Part shown: positions 1 through 4,356 of the stretch, piece after piece
How positions within the stretch are numbered: the stretch's first letter is position 1
Layout of the letters: the number at the start of each line of letters is the position of its first letter
Virus record (IMG/VR): IMGVR_UViG_3300018428_000239
Coordinates: 1-20,986 of that record
Length of the DNA stretch: 20,986 nt
DNA from: a virus
Direction: 5' to 3' (one strand)
Notes under the pieces: generated by a model
What the model saw: only the letters and a program-made list of their open reading frames with translations
The model's database searches: none
What the model was told of the DNA's origin: nothing
Translations under genes and position numbers: made by a program

Positions 1-96
1 CGTATATAAAACGCCTAACTACCCTAAGCTATAAAGTGTTACGAACGCCTATTAAAAACCGCGCCCATAAAAAAATCCCCACAAGAGGTCCACCCA
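1..96. other. Left-edge sequence, no gene recognised
   Basis: No convincing reading frame is seen on either strand in this short AT-rich stretch, and stops are frequent. The only structure noted is an 8-bp direct repeat (AACGCCTA at 10-17 and 44-51). The sequence may be the intergenic end of an upstream unit outside the window. Confidence 0.4.
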
Positions 97-166
97 CACC
101 TGCGGCGGCACACCTGCGGTGGCACACCTGCGGTGGCACACCTGCGGTGGCACACCTGCGGTGGCA
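97..166. repeat. 14-bp tandem array, five copies
   Basis: Five head-to-tail copies of CACCTGCGGTGGCA start at 97, 111, 125, 139 and 153. The first copy has one change (C for T at 106) and the other four are identical, which suggests recent expansion. Each unit reads CACC-TGC-GGTG-GCA: two complementary 4-nt arms separated alternately by TGC and GCA, so every arm can pair with the arm on either side. The period is not a multiple of three, and the gene downstream has a better start at 214, so the array is most likely non-coding. It lies upstream of the AbrB-like gene. Its function is unknown; a protein-binding or RNA-structure role is inference. Confidence 0.95.
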
Positions 167-181
167 CAAAAACCCACAAAA

Positions 182-192
182 TGCTATATAAT
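182..192 (+). promoter_or_regulatory. Possible extended -10 promoter
   Basis: TGCTATATAAT contains TATAAT at 187-192 with an upstream TG at 182-183. Transcription would begin near 199, just before the AGGA ribosome site at 200-203 and the ATG at 214. No -35 hexamer is visible at the expected distance, because that position falls just after the tandem array. This is a weak call based on one hexamer and a sensible distance to the gene. Confidence 0.35.
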
Positions 193-213
193 GCAAGAAA
201 GGAAATCCTTCCC

Positions 214-384
214 ATGGAAAAAAATCGCGCAGAAAATTTTACGACTATAGAGGTCGATCAAGTAACTGGGGAGTATTATGTAGTGATTCCTCAATGGGTA
301 TGTGATGAGCAAGGATGGTATGAGGGCACAGAAGTAAACATCGAGGTCGAGAGTGATTGTATTATCATTCGCGGGGTCGATTGA
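214..384 (+). CDS. Small AbrB/MazE-like protein
   Basis: This gene encodes 56 residues. The body (motifs TGEYYVVIPQWVCDEQGWYE and TEVNIEVESDCIIIRG) has the pattern of a swapped-hairpin AbrB/MazE fold: a beta strand, an 'IP' turn, a short helix, a 'W-Y-E-G-T' turn, then two strands ending in an 'III' core. Proteins of this kind are DNA-binding transition regulators or antitoxins; similar short proteins are recalled as conserved hypotheticals in cyanophages. The frame stays open upstream to an ATG at 133 inside the tandem array, and there is another ATG at 181. I chose 214 because AGGA lies ten bases upstream and because the extension would translate the 14-bp repeat. No toxin partner is visible next to it. 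DNA binding, perhaps to the flanking arrays, is inference. Confidence 0.7.
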   Translation: MEKNRAENFTTIEVDQVTGEYYVVIPQWVCDEQGWYEGTEVNIEVESDCIIIRGVD

Positions 385-393
385 TGCACAAGA

Positions 394-435
394 GTGCCGT
401 AGAATACGTGCCGTAGAATACGTGCCGTAGAATAC
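394..435. repeat. 14-bp tandem array, three perfect copies
   Basis: GTGCCGTAGAATAC is repeated exactly at 394-407, 408-421 and 422-435. Read from 398, the unit is CGTA-GAA-TACG-TGC, again two complementary 4-nt arms with a 3-nt loop and a 3-nt linker. This is the same layout as the array at 97-166, with a different sequence. It begins ten bases after the stop of the AbrB-like gene and ends nine bases before the -35 box of the glycosyltransferase promoter, so it sits where an activator site, an operator or a weak terminator would be. Confidence 0.95.
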
Positions 436-444
436 GCGGCGCGA

Positions 445-473
445 TTGACACCTCATATATAATACGGTATGAT
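445..473 (+). promoter_or_regulatory. Sigma70-type promoter of the glycosyltransferase
   Basis: TTGACA (445-450) and TATGAT (468-473) are separated by exactly 17 nt. The start of transcription is expected near 480, giving a leader of about 16 nt before the ATG at 496. A TATAAT at 458-463 lies in the spacer but is only 7 nt from the -35 box. The hexamers suggest transcription by host RNA polymerase with its main sigma factor rather than by late phage machinery. Confidence 0.8.
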
Positions 474-495
474 ACTGAAGTAACCAATTTCTATT

Positions 496-1254
496 ATGGC
501 TAAAGGATTTACAGTAAAGGCAAAGACACCCAAACCATCAGAGAGCGCCCCAGAATGGGATTACGATGCTGCCAGAGAAATGCTACGTGATAAAGCAGTA
601 GTGTTCTGTCTGCCAGGTCGTGGGGTATCTTATGCATTTCTCAAAAGTTTTGTACAACTTTGCTTCGACTTGGTAAAATGCGGAGCAAGCATCCAGATCT
701 CGCAGGATTATTCCTCAATGGTGAACTTTGCGAGATGCAAGTGTCTAGGAGCGAATGTACTGCGTGGACCGGATCAACTTCCGTGGGATGGTAAGTTGAA
801 GTATGATTATCAATTATGGATTGATAGTGATATTGTATTCAACACTGAGAAGTTCTATCAATTGGTATTGATGGACAAGGATATTTCTGCTGGTTGGTAC
901 TGTACTGAGGACGGTCGCACGACATCTGTTGCTCATTGGTTAGACGAAGAGGACTTCCGTGGTAATGGTGGTGTAATGAACCATGAGACGTTGGAGAGTA
1001 TTGGAAAGCGTCGTAAACCATTCACAGTGGACTACACAGGATTTGGGTGGGTACTGATCAAGCACGGTGTGTTTGAGAACGAAGAGATGAAGTATCCATG
1101 GTTTGCACCAAAGATGCAGGTCTTTGAATCAGGTAGTGTACAGGACATGTGCGGAGAGGACGTATCTTTCTGTCTCGATGCAATTCAGGCGGGCTTTGAA
1201 ATCTGGTGCGATCCACGCATCAGAGTTGGGCACGAAAAGACAAGGGTGATCTGA
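496..1254 (+). CDS. GT-A type glycosyltransferase
   Basis: This 252-residue protein is probably a nucleotide-sugar dependent transferase. Residues 34-52 (VVFCLPGRGVSYAFLKSF) look like the first strand and helix of a GT-A fold. Residues 108-114 (WIDSDIVF) carry a DxD-type motif (Asp110, Asp112) that would bind the metal and sugar nucleotide. YTGFGWVLIKHGVFE (180-194) and GEDVSFC (220-226) resemble the acceptor-side loop and the catalytic-acid region, and His246 in VGHEK could be the terminal metal ligand. The start follows a good promoter but has no clear Shine-Dalgarno sequence. GC is near 45-50%, well above the baseplate genes. Such enzymes in phages modify DNA, virion proteins or host surface glycans; which of these applies here cannot be told. 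The family call is fairly firm, the substrate unknown. Confidence 0.8.
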   Translation: MAKGFTVKAKTPKPSESAPEWDYDAAREMLRDKAVVFCLPGRGVSYAFLKSFVQLCFDLVKCGASIQISQDYSSMVNFARCKCLGANVLRGPDQLPWDGKLKYDYQLWIDSDIVFNTEKFYQLVLMDKDISAGWYCTEDGRTTSVAHWLDEEDFRGNGGVMNHETLESIGKRRKPFTVDYTGFGWVLIKHGVFENEEMKYPWFAPKMQVFESGSVQDMCGEDVSFCLDAIQAGFEIWCDPRIRVGHEKTRVI

Positions 1255-1358
1255 TATTCATCGCAATTTGCGTCTTGTGTATTCTTTTAAGGATGGCACA
1301 GGGCGCTTCGCGATCTCGTATCAGATCCTTGTAGTCCAGGATTTCTCGTCCAAGGTGC
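1255..1358. other. Intergenic stretch with competing hairpins
   Basis: No gene is supported here. AAGGAT (1289-1294) can pair with ATCCTT (1325-1330), and ATCCT (1325-1329) can instead pair with AGGAT (1339-1343), so two mutually exclusive stems share one arm. A short palindrome (CGCAATTTGCG, 1262-1272) lies nearby. No T tract follows, so an intrinsic terminator is unlikely. One + strand frame is open from 1250 to about 1405 without an early start codon, and may be a gene remnant or chance. Confidence 0.4.
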
Positions 1359-1386
1359 TTGACGCCATATACGGAAGTGGTATAAT
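1359..1386 (+). promoter_or_regulatory. Sigma70-type promoter of the three-gene micro-operon
   Basis: TTGACG (1359-1364) and a perfect TATAAT (1381-1386) are 16 nt apart. Transcription should start near 1393 and give a leader of about 70 nt before the first ATG at 1462. This is the second host-type promoter in the left region and separates the micro-operon from the glycosyltransferase. Confidence 0.8.
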
Positions 1387-1456
1387 GACTTATGTCACGC
1401 ACACATGACATTCCGTTTAATCTCGTCAAAATGACAAACGATCACATTTTCTGTCA
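1386..1456. promoter_or_regulatory. Leader with alternating TGAC/GTCA motifs
   Basis: TGAC or its complement GTCA occurs six times in strict alternation, at 1386, 1394, 1406, 1425, 1432 and 1453. The best inverted repeat is ATGTCA (1392-1397) and TGACAT (1406-1411) with an 8-nt spacer, lying on the predicted transcription start. GTCA-AAA-TGAC at 1425-1435 is a second one. Position and symmetry suggest an operator for a dimeric repressor or a structured 5' leader; the binding factor is unknown. Confidence 0.5.
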
Positions 1457-1461
1457 CATCA

Positions 1462-1623
1462 ATGAAAGAAAAGTACAATGTCTATGTAAAAGGCGAACTA
1501 AAACATGCTCATCTTTCTGAAGAAGAATTCTTCGACATAATGGAAGATTATGCGAAAGGGTTCTATGAGAATGGAACCATCAAATCTGATCAAATCACCT
1601 ACAAAATCGTTATTGAAAACTAA
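1462..1623 (+). CDS. Small acidic conserved phage protein
   Basis: This gene encodes 53 residues, too short for most gene callers. The protein starts MKEKYNVYVKGELKHAHLSE and has an acidic helix (EEEFFDIMEDYAKGFYENG, about residues 20-38) followed by a closing strand (ITYKIVIEN). The pattern strand - acidic helix with 'E-E-F-F-D-I-M-E-D' - strand resembles small hypothetical proteins that I recall as recurrent in T4-like cyanophages, but I know no function for them. It is the first gene after the promoter at 1359-1386. The next gene begins two bases after its stop, so the two are co-transcribed. No clear ribosome-binding site precedes the ATG. No signal peptide or membrane segment is present. 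Confidence 0.75.
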   Translation: MKEKYNVYVKGELKHAHLSEEEFFDIMEDYAKGFYENGTIKSDQITYKIVIEN

Positions 1624-1625
1624 TT

Positions 1626-1772
1626 ATGGCACGTTCTAAAGTTGGACTTGTAAAAACTAATTTTACTCCAGGAAAACCAAAAAAAACTCGGCAAGGGTGT
1701 GGGAAACACACTAAGTATGCCGCGACAAGTCGTAACAATGCTCGTAAACGTTATCGAGGACAAGGACGATGA
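1626..1772 (+). CDS. Very basic 48-residue conserved phage protein
   Basis: The protein starts MARSKVGLVKTNFTPGKPKK and ends in SRNNARKRYRGQGR. It has 15 lysines and arginines and no aspartate or glutamate, so the net charge is about +15. It looks unstructured or ribosomal-protein-like and would suit binding to nucleic acid or to an acidic protein. I recall short 'SKVGLVKT...YRGQG' proteins near structural genes in T4-like cyanophages, without a known role. It sits between the acidic 53-residue protein and the membrane protein, and its stop overlaps the next start (ATGA). Pairing with the acidic neighbour is an inference from charge only. Confidence 0.75.
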   Translation: MARSKVGLVKTNFTPGKPKKTRQGCGKHTKYAATSRNNARKRYRGQGR

Positions 1773-1918
1773 AGACATTTGATAAAATCCTTAGTTATGT
1801 TTTCGTCGGTTTTATTTCTATTGTTGTCTGGGAAGTAGGACATCCATATTTTCTAGGTAGTCATGATGACCATCATCACAGTCATCCAAGCAACGAACAC
1901 GTTAGAGATTATAAATGA
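1769..1918 (+). CDS. Small membrane protein with histidine-rich tail
   Basis: This gene encodes 49 residues. Residues 7-21 (ILSYVFVGFISIVVW) form a single hydrophobic segment after a short lysine-containing N-terminus. The remaining tail has seven histidines (25, 32, 35-37, 39, 44) with flanking aspartates, in the run SHDDHHHSHPSNEH. It overlaps the previous gene by four bases (ATGA), and AGGA at 1757-1760 provides a ribosome site, so coupled translation is likely. The terminator begins two bases after its stop. The histidine cluster could bind a metal such as zinc, copper or nickel; a role in the host membrane during infection or lysis is speculative. I do not recognise a family. Confidence 0.7.
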   Translation: MKTFDKILSYVFVGFISIVVWEVGHPYFLGSHDDHHHSHPSNEHVRDYK

Positions 1919-1920
1919 TT

Positions 1921-1948
1921 AAAGAGGTTCCCTTCGGGGGACTTTTTT
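1921..1948 (+). terminator. Intrinsic terminator with TTCG loop
   Basis: GTTCCC (1927-1932) pairs with GGGGAC (1937-1942) across a stable TTCG tetraloop, followed by six T residues (1943-1948). The preceding AAAGAG can pair with this T tract, lengthening the stem. It closes the small-gene micro-operon and separates it from the late baseplate block. Confidence 0.9.
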
Positions 1949-1954
1949 AATGCC

Positions 1955-1980
1955 AATAAATAAGATTTAAGTGCTAAATA
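1955..1980 (+). promoter_or_regulatory. T4-type late promoter region before gp25
   Basis: AATAAATA at 1955-1962 matches the NATAAATA late motif of T4-like cyanophages. A second, weaker copy (GCTAAATA, 1973-1980) follows. Both lie between the terminator and the gp25 start at 2000. Such motifs are read by host polymerase with the phage late sigma factor (gp55) in T4. They probably start the transcript for the baseplate genes. Confidence 0.65.
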
Positions 1981-1999
1981 ATTAAAAAAGTTCTCCGAA

Positions 2000-2401
2000 A
2001 TGGCAGTAACAAGGGTATCTAGATCCTTCAAAGATATTAGTTTATCCTTTGAACCACATCCCGTGACAAAGGATTTACCTGTTCTTACGAATAGAAATGC
2101 TATTATAAGATCTGTCCGTAATTTAGTTGAAACGATTAGAACTGAAAGATTTTTTCAATCTAACCTAGGATCAGATGTACGTGATAGTTTATTTGAAATT
2201 ATGGATTATGCTACGGCGACAATCCTTAGAGAACAGATTCTTGAAGTTATTACAAATTATGAACCCAGGGTTGAAAATATTGACGTTGAAGTAGAACCAA
2301 ATATTGATGAAAATAATTTTGAGGTCACCATAATCTTTGATATTATAGGTCAAGAAATTCCTACCCAATCGTTTACCTTCATCTTAGAGGCAACCAGATA
2401 A
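2000..2401 (+). CDS. gp25: Baseplate wedge protein gp25
   Basis: This 133-residue protein belongs to the gp25/GPW family (gp25-like lysozyme fold), close to the 132 residues of T4 gp25. In T4, gp25 sits in the baseplate wedge beside gp6 and gp53, where it helps join the wedge to the central hub and sheath. Typical features are the N-terminal SRSFKDISLSFEPHPVTKDL, the helix NAIIRSVRNLVETIRTERFF (about 33-52), the turn NLGSDVRDSLFE and the C-terminal strands ENNFEVTIIFDI. No strong Shine-Dalgarno sequence precedes the ATG, which lies downstream of late promoter motifs. The stop is four bases before gp6, so the two are co-expressed. Confidence 0.95.
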   Translation: MAVTRVSRSFKDISLSFEPHPVTKDLPVLTNRNAIIRSVRNLVETIRTERFFQSNLGSDVRDSLFEIMDYATATILREQILEVITNYEPRVENIDVEVEPNIDENNFEVTIIFDIIGQEIPTQSFTFILEATR

Positions 2402-2405
2402 AAAA

Positions 2406-4355
2406 ATGCCTTTTACTAAATTCACTAATCTAGACTACGGTCAAATAAGACAATCAATCAAAGATTATCTCCGTGCAAATTCTAATTTTACGGATTTTGA
2501 CTTTGAGGGGTCTAATTTTTCTATTTTAATTGATACGTTAGCATATAATACGTATATTACTGCATTCAACACTAATATGGTTGCCAATGAATCCTTTTTG
2601 GATTCTGCAACGATCAGAGAGAATGTCGTATCTCTTGCAAGAAATATAGGATACGTACCATCTTCTAGAACTGCTGCTACTGCAAAGATATCTTTTAGCG
2701 TAAATGTTGATCCTGTATCAACATTAGCGAACGGAACACCAATCTATACACCCACAATAACGCTCCAGGCAGGTCTTGTTTGTACTGGTGGGATAAGAGG
2801 TTCTTCTTATGTATTCTCTTCTCCTGAGAATATTACAGTCCCAGTGGTAGATGGTATTGCCGAATTTAATAATATTACAATAAAAGAAGGAACATTTTTA
2901 TCGAAAAGGTTTATTGTCGATACCTCTCTTGATCAAAAATTTGTTTTAGATAATTCATTTGTCGATACTACAACAATTAGAACATATGTAAAAGGTCCAG
3001 ATGAACTAGGATTAGGTGACCAATACAATTTGGTGGAAAATATTATTGATATAGATAGTAATTCATTAGTTTATCTTATTCAAGAAATTGCTGATGAGAA
3101 GTATCAGTTATTATTTGGTAATGGAATCTTTGGAAAGGCACTAGAAAATGGCAATATCATCACCTCAAACTACATTGTGACTTCTGGAAAAGAAGGAAAT
3201 GGAGTCGATAAATTTACATTTGCCGGAACATTGATTGATGCAGAAGATGCAATTGTTGTTCCAACAAATACACTTACCGTAACGACCATAGATCGGTCTT
3301 ATAATGGTGCAGAAATTGAAAATATCAACTCAGTTCGCTATTTTGCTCCAAGATTGTATTCTGCCCAGAACAGAGCAGTAACAACAACTGATTATGAGAC
3401 AATTATCAAGTCAAAAATCTTTAGAAATGCGGAATCTGTCTCTGTTGTAGGTGGAGAAGAGCTAGATCCACCTCAATATGGCAATGTTTTGATCAGTATC
3501 AAACCAAAAAATGGTACTTTTATCTCAGATTTTGATAAAGAGCAGATTTTATCGAAATTGAAGCAATATTCTGTGTCTGGAATCAATCAAAAAATCGTTG
3601 ATTTGAAAATTTTGTATGTCGAAATCGATTCTTCTGTTTATTACAACTATAATAAGGTTATAAATGCATCAGATTTGAATAGTAAAGTCAATTCTTCTCT
3701 TGTTTCTTACTCAAAATCAGTAGATTTAAATAAATTTGGCGGAAGATTCAAATATTCCAAACTTTTACAGATTATTGACAACACAGATTCTGCAATTACG
3801 TCAAATATCACAAAAATTATCATTAGAAGAGACCTGAAAGCACTTATTAATCAGTTTGCACAGTATGAAATCTGTTTTGGTAATAGATTTCATATCAATC
3901 AGAAGGGATATAACATCAAATCTACCGGATTTACGATTCTTGGAAGCACTGATACTGTATTTTTTACTGATACACCAAATTCTGACGGAAAAACGGGTAT
4001 TATTTCAATTGTGAAACCAGCAACTGAGGTCCAAACTAACTCTGAGGATCCATTTTCGCCCGAAATTCTTGTAAAATCTGCAGGAATTGTGAATTATGAG
4101 TTGGGAGAGGTTAACATCAATAATATTATTATCACTTCTACCACTTTAGACAATGATTCTATCGAGATTCAGGCATTTCCTGAGTCAAATGATATTATAG
4201 GATTAAAAGATTTGTATATTTCATTTAATCTTGAAAAGAGTAAAATAAATATGATTAAAGATTCTATATCTTCTGGAGAAGATAATTCAGGTGTTGTCTT
4301 CAATAAAAATTACTATACATCAAGCTATTCTAACGGGAGTTTAACGAGGTCATAA
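2406..4355 (+). CDS. gp6: Baseplate wedge protein gp6
   Basis: This 649-residue protein is close to T4 gp6 (660 residues). In T4, gp6 dimers join neighbouring wedges and form the inner ring of the baseplate that rearranges on contraction. The N-terminus (DYGQIRQSIKDYLRANSNFT) and ILIDTLAYNTYITAFNTNM (about 39-57) are characteristic, with the helix ATIRENVVSLARNIGYVPSS following. The middle carries a baseplate J-like domain, with LLFGNGIFGKALENGNIIT near residues 236-254 and APRLYSAQNRAVTTTDYETI near 314-333. The frame begins four bases after the gp25 stop and ends one base before the next start, which points to translational coupling in one late operon. No oddity was seen. Confidence 0.95.
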   Translation: MPFTKFTNLDYGQIRQSIKDYLRANSNFTDFDFEGSNFSILIDTLAYNTYITAFNTNMVANESFLDSATIRENVVSLARNIGYVPSSRTAATAKISFSVNVDPVSTLANGTPIYTPTITLQAGLVCTGGIRGSSYVFSSPENITVPVVDGIAEFNNITIKEGTFLSKRFIVDTSLDQKFVLDNSFVDTTTIRTYVKGPDELGLGDQYNLVENIIDIDSNSLVYLIQEIADEKYQLLFGNGIFGKALENGNIITSNYIVTSGKEGNGVDKFTFAGTLIDAEDAIVVPTNTLTVTTIDRSYNGAEIENINSVRYFAPRLYSAQNRAVTTTDYETIIKSKIFRNAESVSVVGGEELDPPQYGNVLISIKPKNGTFISDFDKEQILSKLKQYSVSGINQKIVDLKILYVEIDSSVYYNYNKVINASDLNSKVNSSLVSYSKSVDLNKFGGRFKYSKLLQIIDNTDSAITSNITKIIIRRDLKALINQFAQYEICFGNRFHINQKGYNIKSTGFTILGSTDTVFFTDTPNSDGKTGIISIVKPATEVQTNSEDPFSPEILVKSAGIVNYELGEVNINNIIITSTTLDNDSIEIQAFPESNDIIGLKDLYISFNLEKSKINMIKDSISSGEDNSGVVFNKNYYTSSYSNGSLTRS

Positions 4356-4356
4356 T

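Noticed and set aside
10-51. 8-bp direct repeat AACGCCTA as an attachment site or origin element
   Set aside because: Two short copies in AT-rich DNA with no integrase, symmetry or further copies are not enough.
133-213. N-terminal extension of the AbrB-like gene from the ATG at 133
   Set aside because: It would translate the 14-bp array, whose period breaks the frame. The ATG at 214 has AGGA at a good distance and fits the compact domain.
97-435. CRISPR array
   Set aside because: The repeats are 14 bp, directly abutting with no spacers, and no cas genes are present.
184-456. Reading frame of 90 codons on the - strand
   Set aside because: It lies opposite the AbrB-like gene and the second array, has no recognisable domain, and contradicts the promoters on the + strand.
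445-463. TTGACA followed by TATAAT as a promoter pair
   Set aside because: The hexamers are only 7 nt apart. TATGAT at 468-473 gives the correct 17-nt spacing to the same -35 box.
1220-1429. Reading frame of 69 codons on the - strand
   Set aside because: It runs opposite the glycosyltransferase end and the strong + strand promoter, with no ribosome site or family pattern that I recognise. Its + strand mirror frame also lacks an early start.
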